NCBI RefSeq assembly: GCF_003633775.1
Contig: NZ_RBIN01000007.1
Coordinates: forward strand, 186,001-250,000
From: Kushneria sinocarnis
Lineage (GTDB): Bacteria; Pseudomonadota; Gammaproteobacteria; Pseudomonadales; Halomonadaceae
Direction: 5' to 3'
Length of the DNA: 64,000 nucleotides
In this document: in pieces, positions 10,688 through 19,325 of the stretch
Position numbering within the stretch: the first letter of the stretch is position 1
Layout of the letters: each line of letters begins with the position of its first letter
Notes under the pieces: generated by a model
What the model was told of the DNA's origin: nothing
Seen by the model: the letters and a program-made list of their open reading frames with translations, nothing else
Databases searched by the model: none
Made by a program: the position numbers and the translations under genes

Positions 10688-12373
10688 ATGACCAGCTTCG
10701 ACCATCGCAAGTATCGCCCGGTTGCCCGGGTACCTGCCTTTGACCGGCAATGGCCCGATCGCGACCTCGAGTCGGCGCCGACCTGGGTCAGTGAAGATTT
10801 GCGAGACGGCAATCAGGCGCTACTGGAGCCGATGAGTGTCGAACAGAAAAAGCGCCTCTGGAAACAGATCGTGCGGGTCGGGATCGAGGAGGTCGTGGTC
10901 GGCTTCCCTTCGGCCAGCCAGCCCGACTATGACTTCGTGCGCTGGCTGATCGAGGAGGACCAGATTCCCGAGGGGGTCACCATCTCGGTGCTGGTGCCGT
11001 GTCGCGAACATCTGATCGAGAAGACCTTCGAGTCGCTGGTCGGGATCAGTCGCGCGATCATTCACCTCTACAATTCCACCTCGACCACCCAGCGCGAGCG
11101 GGTATTCGAGATGGATCGCCAGGGCATCATCGATATCGCCGTCAATGGCGCACGCCGTGTCAGGGAGCACGCCAGCCGCTATCCGCAGGTCGACTGGCGC
11201 TTCCAGTATTCGCCGGAGAGCTTCTCCACCACCGAAATCGACTTCTCGCTGGCGATCTGCGAGGCCGTCATGGATGTCTGGCAGCCCACGCCCGACAGCA
11301 GATGCATTCTCAATCTGCCCAATACGGTGGAGATGGCCGGTCCGCACCATCACGCCGACCAGATCGAGTACTTCTGCCAGAACATCAGCCGGCGTGACAG
11401 CGTGATCATCTCGGTACACACTCATAATGATCGCGGCGGGGCCGTGGCTGCAGCCGAACTGGCGCTGCTGGCGGGGGCCGAGCGTGTCGAGGGCACACTG
11501 CTGGGCAACGGTGAGCGTACCGGCAACATGGATATCGTGACCCTGGCGATGAATCTCTACAGCCAGGGCATCGACCCGGGGCTTGATCTCTCCCGGCCGG
11601 ACGAGATCATTCAGGTGGTGACCGAATGCACCGGCATCCCCATGCATCCGCGCCATCCCTGGGTGGGCGAGATGGTGTATACTGCCTTCTCCGGCAGCCA
11701 TCAGGATGCGATCCGCAAGTCGCTGCGCAAACAGGGCGATGATGAACCCTGGCAGGTAGCCTATCTGCCGATCGATCCGCGCGACATCGGGCGTGACTAC
11801 CAGGCCGTGATCCGCGTCAACAGCCAGTCCGGCAAGGGCGGCATGACCTTCCTGCTCGAACGCGACTACGGCATCAGTCTGCCGCGCTGGATGATGCTGG
11901 CGCTGGCACCGCTGGTTCAGCAGGAGAGCGAACGCCTCTCCGGCGAGCTCTCCAGCGAATCGATCCGCCGGCTGCTGTTTGCCACCTTCATGCGCGAGGC
12001 GCCGCTGTCGCTGGTGGACTATCGGCTCTCCCGCGCCAGCGAGGAGGGGCTGACGATTACTTTGCAGAATGATGGTGAGCGCCTCGAGCTCGAGGGCAAG
12101 GGCAATGGCGCCATGTCGGCGTTCATGAATGCCTGGCAGCAGCACACCGGTCAGCAGGTGGGCATTCTCGATTACAACGAGCACTCGCTCGGCGGTGACA
12201 GCGATGCCGATGCCATCGCCTTCGTCCAGCTCAATGTCGATGGTCAGCGCGTCAGCGCCGTGGCCGAGGACAGCGATACGGTAAGCGCTTCGCTCAAGGC
12301 GGTGATCTCCGGGCTCAATCTGGCTCGCGAAATGGCCGGGGCCAGCGATAGCCTGAGCGCCATGGCGGAGTAA
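10688..12373 (+). CDS. leuA: 2-Isopropylmalate synthase
   Basis: A 561-residue enzyme that condenses acetyl-CoA with 2-oxoisovalerate, the first committed step of leucine synthesis. The DRE-TIM metallolyase barrel shows the DLRDGNQAL motif near residue 38 and the metal-binding HTHNDRGG motif near residue 240. The C-terminal LeuA dimerisation/allosteric domain follows at about 420-550. The length matches the longer LeuA form found in Pseudomonas and actinobacteria (about 555) and not the 520-residue enterobacterial form. It is monocistronic here: its own promoter lies upstream and a strong terminator follows 27 bp after the stop. The other leucine genes are near the right end of the window. 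Confidence 0.96.
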   Translation: MTSFDHRKYRPVARVPAFDRQWPDRDLESAPTWVSEDLRDGNQALLEPMSVEQKKRLWKQIVRVGIEEVVVGFPSASQPDYDFVRWLIEEDQIPEGVTISVLVPCREHLIEKTFESLVGISRAIIHLYNSTSTTQRERVFEMDRQGIIDIAVNGARRVREHASRYPQVDWRFQYSPESFSTTEIDFSLAICEAVMDVWQPTPDSRCILNLPNTVEMAGPHHHADQIEYFCQNISRRDSVIISVHTHNDRGGAVAAAELALLAGAERVEGTLLGNGERTGNMDIVTLAMNLYSQGIDPGLDLSRPDEIIQVVTECTGIPMHPRHPWVGEMVYTAFSGSHQDAIRKSLRKQGDDEPWQVAYLPIDPRDIGRDYQAVIRVNSQSGKGGMTFLLERDYGISLPRWMMLALAPLVQQESERLSGELSSESIRRLLFATFMREAPLSLVDYRLSRASEEGLTITLQNDGERLELEGKGNGAMSAFMNAWQQHTGQQVGILDYNEHSLGGDSDADAIAFVQLNVDGQRVSAVAEDSDTVSASLKAVISGLNLAREMAGASDSLSAMAE

Positions 12374-12400
12374 TCCGCTCGGCATGGAGAATGCAATAAC

Positions 12401-12430
12401 AAACCCCGCCGGCAGAAGCCGGCGGGGTTT
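12401..12430 (+). terminator. Intrinsic terminator after leuA (bidirectional)
   Basis: A 13-bp perfect stem AAACCCCGCCGGC / GCCGGCGGGGTTT with loop AGAA. The A-run before and T-run after let it serve both leuA and the convergent alcohol dehydrogenase gene. Confidence 0.92.
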
Positions 12431-12463
12431 GCCTGTTTTATACCTGTAGATCGTCGTTGATGA

Positions 12464-13627
12464 TCAGGGGGTCATGACCACCTTGATGCAGCCATCCTGT
12501 TTGGCATTGAAGTCCGCGTAGGCTTCGGCCGCCTCGCTCAGCCTGTGGCGGTGGGTGATGATGTACGAGGGGTCGATCAGATCCTGCTCGATGGTGCGCA
12601 ACAGAGCCGGCATGTAGGCGTGCATGTGGGTCTGGCCGCTCTTGACCGCCAGCGACTTGTTCATCAGCGCGTGAATGGCAAAGCCATCGACCTTGTCGGT
12701 GTATACGCCCGACAGTGACAGATGCCCCCCCTTGCGGCAGCTCATGATCATCTCGTTGAGTGCCAGCGGATGATTGGGTTCGCCGGAATCCGGAGAACGG
12801 CGCTCTGCCTCGGGATCACCCTGGCCGTGTGCCTCGGCGCCCACGGCATCGATGCAGCAGTCCGGCCCATAGCCTCGGGTCATCTCCAGAAGCCTCTCAT
12901 GTACGTCCTCCTGCTCGAAGTTGATCACTTCGGTGCCGGACTTCTCGTCGGCCATCTTCAGGCGCTCGGGAATCCGGTCGATGGCGATGACCCGGGCGGC
13001 TCCCAGCATCCAGGCACTGCGGATGGAGAACTGGCCGACCGGACCGCATCCCCAGACCGCCACGGTATCGCCGGGCGAGATATCGGCGTTGTCCGCGGCC
13101 ATGTAGCCGGTGGGATAGATGTCGGACAGGAACAGCAGCTGTTCGTCGCTGAAATCCGACTCGACCTTCAGCGGCCCGACATCGGCATAGGGCACACGCA
13201 CATATTCGGCCTGACCGCCGGGAATGCCGCCGAGCAGATGAGAGTAGCCGAACAGGGCCGAGGGCGAATGTCCCATGACGGCGGCGGCATCCTCGGCATT
13301 GGGGTTGCTGTTGTCGCACAGCGAGTACAGCCGATGATTGCAGAAGAAGCAGTCGCCGCAGGCAATGGTGAAGGGGACCACCACGCGATCGCCCTTGTTC
13401 AGATTGCTGACCGCCGAGCCGGTGTCGACCACCTCACCCATGAACTCGTGACCGAGTACATCACCGGACTGCATGCCGGCCATGAGGCCGTTGTAGAGAT
13501 GCAGATCGGAACCGCAGATGGCGGTAGCGGTCACCCGGATGATGGCATCCCGGGGATCCTGGAGCTCGGGGTCGGGAACGTTATCCACTCGTACATCATG
13601 AGTACCATGCCATGTCAGTGCTTTCAT
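12464..13627 (-). CDS. Zinc-dependent alcohol dehydrogenase (formaldehyde-dehydrogenase-like MDR)
   Basis: A 387-residue medium-chain dehydrogenase/reductase. Catalytic zinc ligands are Cys38 (ICGSD) and His60-Glu61 (GHE); structural zinc ligands are Cys90, 93, 96 and 104. A Rossmann GCGPVG loop for NAD(P) lies near residue 194. An acidic insert after D-A-V-G-A-E (about 270-295) is characteristic of the glutathione-independent formaldehyde dehydrogenase-like branch. The substrate is not fixed by sequence; formaldehyde or another short alcohol or aldehyde is possible. It is a single gene, convergent with leuA and sharing its terminator. A 145-bp gap separates it from the small membrane protein gene upstream. 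Confidence 0.85.
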   Translation of the reverse strand: MKALTWHGTHDVRVDNVPDPELQDPRDAIIRVTATAICGSDLHLYNGLMAGMQSGDVLGHEFMGEVVDTGSAVSNLNKGDRVVVPFTIACGDCFFCNHRLYSLCDNSNPNAEDAAAVMGHSPSALFGYSHLLGGIPGGQAEYVRVPYADVGPLKVESDFSDEQLLFLSDIYPTGYMAADNADISPGDTVAVWGCGPVGQFSIRSAWMLGAARVIAIDRIPERLKMADEKSGTEVINFEQEDVHERLLEMTRGYGPDCCIDAVGAEAHGQGDPEAERRSPDSGEPNHPLALNEMIMSCRKGGHLSLSGVYTDKVDGFAIHALMNKSLAVKSGQTHMHAYMPALLRTIEQDLIDPSYIITHRHRLSEAAEAYADFNAKQDGCIKVVMTP

Positions 13628-13772
13628 GATTTCTCCCTGATCACGTAACGGACCTTGATGGTGTCTCCGGCCGCCTCATGCCGGCCGATTGCAGTCGGAG
13701 CGGCGACCGTCTCCCTGACCCTGGAAGACATTCGTTAGCAATGCAAGTGATTGCCATCGCCCGGGCTGCACG

Positions 13773-14066
13773 CTACTGAATCAGCCAGCTCAGCACGATC
13801 AGGCCCAGCAGGGTCAATACCACACCACCGACGATCGAGCGCCTCATGAAGGCACGGATGCCGTTGAACAGCAGCAGCAGGCCGATGATCAGCACCACGA
13901 TGCTGAAGATCGAGGGGCTGATGCCCAGCGAGGTCGTCAGCCCCTGCAGGAAGCTGTCGAAGGCAGCGAAGATGTCGCCAAAGACACCCGAGAGCGCTTC
14001 GACGATGGCGCGGATGGCAGCCCCCAGGGTTTCGCCGATCCAGTTGAAAAAGCCGTCCGTGCTCAT
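13773..14066 (-). CDS. Small two-segment membrane protein of unknown function
   Basis: A 97-residue protein with an amphipathic N-terminal half and two strong hydrophobic segments at about residues 51-68 ([15 protein letters not shown]) and 77-95 ([17 protein letters not shown]). I do not recognise the family. Its ATG overlaps the stop codon of the endonuclease IV gene (ATGA), which supports real, coupled translation. The fixed pairing with a DNA repair gene gives no obvious role; a stress-linked membrane function is only a guess. Confidence 0.7.
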   Translation of the reverse strand: MSTDGFFNWIGETLGAAIRAIVEALSGVFGDIFAAFDSFLQGLTTSLGISPSIFSIVVLIIGLLLLFNGIRAFMRRSIVGGVVLTLLGLIVLSWLIQ

Positions 14067-14929
14067 GAGGTACTCACTGTTGAGGATAGCCCGGCCTGCG
14101 ACCTGAGCCAGGCAATTTCCCGGGGCCAGAGGGCGGGCTCGATGGTTTCCAGAATCATGGGGATGTTGCCCAGGCGCTCATCCTGCATGAGGGTAGCGAA
14201 GCCATCGCTGCCGATGTGGCCCTGACCCAGCCTGTGGTGGCGATCGAGTCGGCTGCCCAGGGTGCTTTTGGCATCATTGAGATGCATGCCGCGCAGATAT
14301 TCGAAGCCGACGGTCCGTTCGAACTCGTCCAGGGTGGCCCGGGTGGCTTCGGGCGTACGCAGATCGTAGCCGGCAGCGAAGGCGTGACAGGTGTCGATGC
14401 AGACGCCCACCCGGCTCCGGTCCTCGACCTGTTCGATGATCTCGGCCAGCTGCTCGAAGCGATAGCCTAGATTGCTGCCCTGACCGGCCGTGTTCTCGAT
14501 TACCGCGGTAACGCCCCGGGTGCGGGAGAGGGCGTCATTGACCGATTCGGCGATGAGTTTCAGACAGTCGCGCTCGCTGATCCGACGCAGATGACTGCCG
14601 GGGTGGAAGTTCAGCAGGGTCAGTCCGAGCTGCTCGCAGCGCTGCATCTCATCCAGAAAGGCGGCGCGTGACTTCGCCAGCCCCTCGGCGTCGGGATGGC
14701 CGAGATTGATCAGGTAGCTGTCGTGAGGGAGCACCTGGGCCGGGGTGTAGCCATGGCTGGCCATGGCATTGCGAAAGGCCGTGATAGCCTCGTCGGTCAG
14801 CGGTTTGCCGCGCCACTGGCGCTGGTTCTTGGTAAACAGGGCGAAGGCCGTGGCTCCGATTTCGCTGGCCCGCGCCACGGCGCGGTCGGCTCCGCCGGCA
14901 GCGCTGACGTGCGCTCCGATGTATTTCAT
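14063..14929 (-). CDS. nfo: Endonuclease IV (AP endonuclease)
   Basis: A 288-residue TIM-barrel AP endonuclease that cuts 5' of abasic sites in base excision repair. All metal-site blocks are visible: the [13 protein letters not shown] start, [34 protein letters not shown], the H-x-x-L-G-Q-G-H-I-G segment and a final L-E-T. I used the internal ATG at 14929, which matches the family N-terminus (E. coli Nfo is 285 residues). It is preceded by a lipoprotein gene 33 bp upstream on the same strand and is followed, with ATGA overlap, by the small membrane protein gene. Confidence 0.95.
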   Translation of the reverse strand: MKYIGAHVSAAGGADRAVARASEIGATAFALFTKNQRQWRGKPLTDEAITAFRNAMASHGYTPAQVLPHDSYLINLGHPDAEGLAKSRAAFLDEMQRCEQLGLTLLNFHPGSHLRRISERDCLKLIAESVNDALSRTRGVTAVIENTAGQGSNLGYRFEQLAEIIEQVEDRSRVGVCIDTCHAFAAGYDLRTPEATRATLDEFERTVGFEYLRGMHLNDAKSTLGSRLDRHHRLGQGHIGSDGFATLMQDERLGNIPMILETIEPALWPREIAWLRSQAGLSSTVSTS

Positions 14930-14962
14930 GACGACTTCCCGATGACTGGCGGATGGAGGCAT

Positions 14963-15583
14963 TCAGCGCTCGTCGAGCTGCAGGTCACCGTTGATCTGCT
15001 GCAGCCGTTCGAAAGCCCGGTCGCGGCTGAAGGGGGGCTGGCGGGGCGGATCGTAGACGGTGCCATTGACCCCCTCGACCACCAGGTCGATGGCGTAGCA
15101 GGTGCCATCGATCACGCTGCGATAGCCGTGAACGTGGCGATAGTGGTTCATGTCGGCTTCGCTGGTTTCGAAGGTCACGAAGCGATGACCCGCCAGGCGG
15201 GCGATGCCGGTGCCCTCGGACGAGGCGCTTTCCGGTGGCGCGAGACACTGATACACCGCCATGCTGTCACGGCTGATGCCGAGTCGCCACTGGGCCCGGC
15301 TGACATCGCTGGAATCCGGCAGCTGCAGGGTGATCAGCCGCTGACCGGGGCTGTCGGGCGCGGCAAAGCTGTGCCAGCCATGGGGGCCGAAGTGGCCGCC
15401 GGTGTGGCCGACGCGGACCAGCTCGCTGGCGTAATCGAGCGTGATGGCCGGGCGTTCGCTGCGATAGAACGAGCCGTCGTGGGAGGGAGTCGACGGCTGA
15501 CCGGCGCAGCCGCCCAGCAGGGCGAGCGTCACCAGGGCCGGGGCGGCGAAAGTAGCGGAAGATCGAAGTGACAGACAGGGCAT
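14963..15583 (-). CDS. Predicted outer-membrane lipoprotein, unknown family
   Basis: A 206-residue protein with a type II signal sequence: a hydrophobic run at residues 10-25 and lipobox L-L-G-G-C with the lipidated Cys26. The residue after Cys is Ala, so sorting to the outer membrane is expected. The mature part contains two Cys residues (a QCLAPP and a TCYAID segment) that could form a disulfide. I do not recognise a domain. It lies 33 bp upstream of nfo on the same strand, so the two are likely cotranscribed with the small membrane protein gene. The start was chosen to give a standard lipoprotein signal; the frame is open further upstream. Confidence 0.72.
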   Translation of the reverse strand: MPCLSLRSSATFAAPALVTLALLGGCAGQPSTPSHDGSFYRSERPAITLDYASELVRVGHTGGHFGPHGWHSFAAPDSPGQRLITLQLPDSSDVSRAQWRLGISRDSMAVYQCLAPPESASSEGTGIARLAGHRFVTFETSEADMNHYRHVHGYRSVIDGTCYAIDLVVEGVNGTVYDPPRQPPFSRDRAFERLQQINGDLQLDER

Positions 15584-15669
15584 TGGACATCCGGTGCTTG
15601 CATGGAACAGTGACAGCATAACAGCAAGCGTGTGGTCGGACGCATCACGTGAATCGGGAGAAGACGAAC

Positions 15670-16125
15670 ATGGATCGCATGGCACAGCTGATCGAACGCC
15701 ATGATCTGCAGCCGCATCCGGAGGGTGGGCATTTTGCGCAGGTCTACTGTGCTGACACGAGCGTGGTGTCACCGGTACACGGGATCGACCGGGCCTGCGC
15801 CACTCATATCTACTTTCTGCTGCCTGGTGGAGAAAGCAGTCGCTTCCATCGGGTAGTACATGATGAGCTTTGGCATGTCTACGAGGGCGCATCGCTGCGA
15901 CTCGTGCGGGGAGACGGAGAGCGGTTCGAAGCCATCACGCTCGGCTCCGGCTGTGAGGACTACTTTGCGGTGGTCGCCGGAGGACAGTGGCAGGGGGCCG
16001 AAAGCACCGGCGACTATACGCTGTGCGGCTGCACGGTAGCGCCGGGCTTCGATTTCGAGGACTTCATGCTGATGCCGGCTGACATGGCGGCCGGGGTGCC
16101 GGCCGCCTGGCAGCATCTAGCGTGA
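15670..16125 (+). CDS. DUF985 cupin-fold protein
   Basis: A 151-residue single-domain cupin of the DUF985 (YML079-like) group: the start L-Q-P-H-P-E-G-G-H-F, then the I-Y-F-L-L-P-G-G-E-S-S-R-F-H-R block, the E-L-W-H-V-Y-E-G segment, and the late G-C-T-V-A-P-G-F-D-F-E-D-F signature. The reaction is not established for this family. The ATG at 15670 follows a GGGAG site; a GTG seven codons upstream is possible. The 3' end overlaps the convergent yfdC gene by 9 bp. Confidence 0.85.
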   Translation: MDRMAQLIERHDLQPHPEGGHFAQVYCADTSVVSPVHGIDRACATHIYFLLPGGESSRFHRVVHDELWHVYEGASLRLVRGDGERFEAITLGSGCEDYFAVVAGGQWQGAESTGDYTLCGCTVAPGFDFEDFMLMPADMAAGVPAAWQHLA

Positions 16126-17160
16126 GCGATGCGTGGTGTCATTGCTGCGGGGGTTATGGCGCGCGGCCTGTTCGCTCTTTTTCAGGCCTGCGCGGATGGG
16201 ATGGCGACGCTGGATCAGGCCCTGCTTGCGTTCGCGCTGGGCCTCCAGATCGCCTCTGATCTGGGCATGACTGATCAGGGCAAAGATGAAGGTGCCCCCG
16301 ATGATGTTGCCGGCCAGCGTGGGCAGGGCAAAGTGAAACACGACCTCGCTCCAGCCGGCATGCCCGCTCAGGGCCAGATAGAGTGCTTCGCTGGAGCCCA
16401 CGATGATGTGAGTGAATCCGCCCAGGGCCATCACGTAGGTGATCAGGGTAATGACCCACAGCTTGGCCTGGTCGGCCGAGGGGATGACCCAGACCAGGGT
16501 GGCGATCATCCAGCCGGCCAGGATGCCCTTGCCGAACATCTCGCCGGGCGTATTGGCCATCATGTGCTGGCCGATCGTGACAAAGGCGGCCTGGGTGGTG
16601 GCATCGAACATCGGCATGCGCTGAAAGGTAAAGGCGGCCACTGCGGCGCCGACAATATTGCCCACCAGCACGACGCCCCAGAGTCGGGCAAGGTGCCAGC
16701 AGCTGTTCAGGGTGGGATGGCTCATGACCGGCAGCACGGCGGTTACGGTATTTTCGGTAAACAGCTGCTGGCGCGCCAGGATGACCACCACGAAACCGAC
16801 CGTATAGCCCAGGCACTCGATCAGAAAGCCCACGTCCGTGGCCGGCAGATGGGCGTGCAGCAGACCGCGCGCCACCATCGAGAAGCTCATCGAGATGCCT
16901 GCGGCAATGGCGGACCACAGCAGCGCCATGGAGTCGCGCGACAGCTCCTTCTGTCCATCGATTCTCAGGCGCTGATGGACCGCGGCCGCCTGGGAGGGCA
17001 GCTCGCGGGCGGCTTCCTTCTCGACCTCACGATTCTTCTCCGGATCGTTCGATTCCGGGTTTCTGGGTGGGGCGGGACCTGTATCGGACGACTCGGTGCC
17101 ATTGTTATCCGTACCCGCCTCGAAATCCTCTCCGGCGTGGCGATTTTCCTCTTCTGCCAT
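16117..17160 (-). CDS. yfdC: YfdC-type formate/nitrite transporter family channel
   Basis: A 347-residue FNT-fold membrane protein. After a hydrophilic, acidic N-terminal extension of about 75 residues come six membrane segments. Conserved stretches include E-L-x-R-D-x-M-A-L-L-W-S-A-I-A-A-G, A-R-Q-Q-L-F-T-E-N-T-V-T-A-V and H-x-I-V-G-S, closely resembling E. coli YfdC. FNT proteins are pentameric channels for small monovalent anions such as formate, nitrite or hydrosulfide; the substrate of the YfdC branch is not established. The ATG was chosen for its GGGAGAG ribosome site. It is about 6 kb from the formate dehydrogenase gene, which may or may not be meaningful. Confidence 0.9.
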   Translation of the reverse strand: MAEEENRHAGEDFEAGTDNNGTESSDTGPAPPRNPESNDPEKNREVEKEAARELPSQAAAVHQRLRIDGQKELSRDSMALLWSAIAAGISMSFSMVARGLLHAHLPATDVGFLIECLGYTVGFVVVILARQQLFTENTVTAVLPVMSHPTLNSCWHLARLWGVVLVGNIVGAAVAAFTFQRMPMFDATTQAAFVTIGQHMMANTPGEMFGKGILAGWMIATLVWVIPSADQAKLWVITLITYVMALGGFTHIIVGSSEALYLALSGHAGWSEVVFHFALPTLAGNIIGGTFIFALISHAQIRGDLEAQRERKQGLIQRRHPIRAGLKKSEQAARHNPRSNDTTHRSR

Positions 17161-17723
17161 GCTCTCTCCCTGTACCATGGCGACCTGATCGGCTGCCTGC
17201 CGGAAGGCTCACCAGATGGCTCTCGTACGTGATCGTTGTATCGGTCGGAACGCTTCATGATAGAAGCCGGAGCGCATCCCTGCCTGAAGATCATGCCGGT
17301 CAGGCTTTGATGGCGAAGCGTTCGGGCTGTCAGGCGCTATGCTATGCAGAGGAGCCCGTGACCGGGCCAGCAGGCCGCGGGCAGGTGCCCGGCAACTGCG
17401 CAGTGATGCGTCCGACGAGTGACAATTGATTCCTTTCGTGTTGCAAAACGTCAATTTCCGGATCACTTCGCGCCCGGCTGACGCCATCGTGCTGCAGCCG
17501 GCGAAAGATGGCCCTGTCGCCATGAATGCTGGCGGAAGGCCCCATGATGCCGACGGGATCGGGGAATATGGTAACGATGTCCAATGACCCGTGGATGAGT
17601 AGCGGGCCGGCTGCGGCAGCAGCAGGATGATGTTGCAAAGCTGCTGGATGCGGGCCCGACTTGTTCAATCGATGAAATTCTGAGAATCTTTGCCGACCTG
17701 AAATGGCCGCTTCAAGGATGTTA
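17161..17723 (+). other. 563-bp region without a convincing gene, upstream of opgG
   Basis: This divergent gap holds the promoters of yfdC (minus) and opgG (plus). Short open frames on the minus strand have no family features or ribosome sites. I see no clear sigma-70 pair; the most AT-rich stretches are around 17415-17460 and 17660-17700. A long osmoregulated leader before opgG is possible, but nothing in the bases proves it. Confidence 0.5.
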
Positions 17724-19325
17724 ATGAGGAACCTGCCCGTGACCGTAACTTCCACCCCGACACTTGTTCGCAGGGATGGTTCGCCATTTCGACGCTACGC
17801 AGCGCTGGCATTCGGCTTCATGACACTGATTTCGGCCCAGAGCGTCTTCGCTTTCGGCTTTGACGATGTTGCTGACCAGGCCAGGTCACTGGCGGATCAG
17901 GGATACAACGCCCCCCAGAGCAACCTGCCGGATTCCCTGAGCAACCTCGAGTACCAGAAATACTCCCAGATCCAGTTCAAGCCGCAGTACTCGCTCTGGC
18001 GAGGCGACAACCTGCCCTTTGACCTGAGCTTCTTTCACGAGGGCATGCACTACAACCTGCCGGTGACCGTCAATCAGGTAGTCGGTGATGATGTCAGCAA
18101 GCTGCAATATGAACCGCAACAGTTCGACTTCAGCGATTCGGGCATCGATCCCTCGAGCCTGCCGGATGATCTGGGCTATGCCGGTTTCCGGGTCAATTAT
18201 GCGCTGCAGTCCGAGAACAAGCAGGAAGTCATGGCGTTTCTCGGTGCCAGCTACTTCCGGGTTGTCGGTGCGAACCAGCGTTATGGGGTATCCGCACGCG
18301 GACTGGCCATTGATACGGCACTTTCGTCCGGCGAGGAATTTCCGCGCTTCAAGAACTTCTGGGTGGTCAAGCCCGACAAGGGCGACAAGTATCTGACCAT
18401 CTATGCGCTGCTGGATTCGCCGAGTGCCACGGGCGCCTATCGGTTCGTGCTGCGTCCGGGGCAGGACAGCATCGTCGACGTCAAGTCGAAGCTGTTCCTG
18501 CGGCGTCAGGTGACCAAGCTGGGGATCGCACCGCTGACCAGCATGTACCTGTTCGGTCCGTCCCAGCCCAGCGATGATCTCAATTTCCGTCCCGCCATCC
18601 ACGACTCCAATGGCCTGCTGGTGAATGCCGCCCAGGGGGACTGGCTGTGGCATACGCTAATGAATCCGAAGAAGCTGATGGTTTCGACCTATCCGGCCGA
18701 CAATCCGCGCGGTTTCGGACTGATGCAGCGCAATCACGAGTTCGGTGCCTACCAGGATCTGCAGGATCGCTATGATCTGCGCCTCAGTGCGTGGATCGAG
18801 CCACAGGGCAGCTGGGGCAAGGGGCAGGTGGAGCTGGTTGAGATCCCGACCCCCAACGAGACCAACGACAACATCGTTTCCTATTGGCGGCCGACCGGTG
18901 ATCTGCCTACCGATCAGGGGCTCGAATTCGATTATCGCATCAACTGGACCAAAAACGAGGCGCGTTACCATACCTCCGACCTCGGCTGGGTCGCTCAGGC
19001 ACGCCGTTCGCAGGGGGAAGTGCGTCAGGGCAATCTGGTACGCAAGACCGATGACAGCACCATGTTCGTGCTCGACTTCGTCGGCCCCGAGATGAAGTCG
19101 CTCGACAGTGACGATGGTGTCAAGGCGGACATCTCGCTGGGTGACAATGGCAACCTGGTGCGTTCGAGTGTCGAACCCAATCCTGCCATGGGCGGCTATC
19201 GGCTCAGGCTGAGCGTCAAGGCGAAGGACGGTGCCAAACCGGTCGATATCAAGGCGCTGTTACGCAATGGTCAGGACCAGCCGCTGACCGAAACATGGAG
19301 CTATACACTGCCTGCCAATGGTTGA
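17724..19325 (+). CDS. opgG: Periplasmic glucan biosynthesis protein G
   Basis: A 533-residue exported protein needed for making osmoregulated periplasmic glucans, where it acts on the nascent beta-glucan backbone. The N-terminus has a Sec signal (hydrophobic segment ending V-F-A-F at about residue 44). The mature sequence carries the OpgG pattern: Y-x-x-I-Q-F-K-P near 90, an F-H-E-G stretch, [10 protein letters not shown] near 190 and the A-Y-Q-D-L-Q-D-R-Y segment near 340. Of three nearby in-frame ATGs I used 17724, which has AGGA five bases before it. The stop codon overlaps the opgH start by 8 bp. Expression is probably lowest at high osmolarity, as in the family. Confidence 0.95.
   Translation: MRNLPVTVTSTPTLVRRDGSPFRRYAALAFGFMTLISAQSVFAFGFDDVADQARSLADQGYNAPQSNLPDSLSNLEYQKYSQIQFKPQYSLWRGDNLPFDLSFFHEGMHYNLPVTVNQVVGDDVSKLQYEPQQFDFSDSGIDPSSLPDDLGYAGFRVNYALQSENKQEVMAFLGASYFRVVGANQRYGVSARGLAIDTALSSGEEFPRFKNFWVVKPDKGDKYLTIYALLDSPSATGAYRFVLRPGQDSIVDVKSKLFLRRQVTKLGIAPLTSMYLFGPSQPSDDLNFRPAIHDSNGLLVNAAQGDWLWHTLMNPKKLMVSTYPADNPRGFGLMQRNHEFGAYQDLQDRYDLRLSAWIEPQGSWGKGQVELVEIPTPNETNDNIVSYWRPTGDLPTDQGLEFDYRINWTKNEARYHTSDLGWVAQARRSQGEVRQGNLVRKTDDSTMFVLDFVGPEMKSLDSDDGVKADISLGDNGNLVRSSVEPNPAMGGYRLRLSVKAKDGAKPVDIKALLRNGQDQPLTETWSYTLPANG

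Noticed and set aside
17342-17755. A 137-codon minus-strand frame before opgG.
   Set aside because: No ribosome site, no recognisable family, atypical composition, and it overlaps the opgG start.
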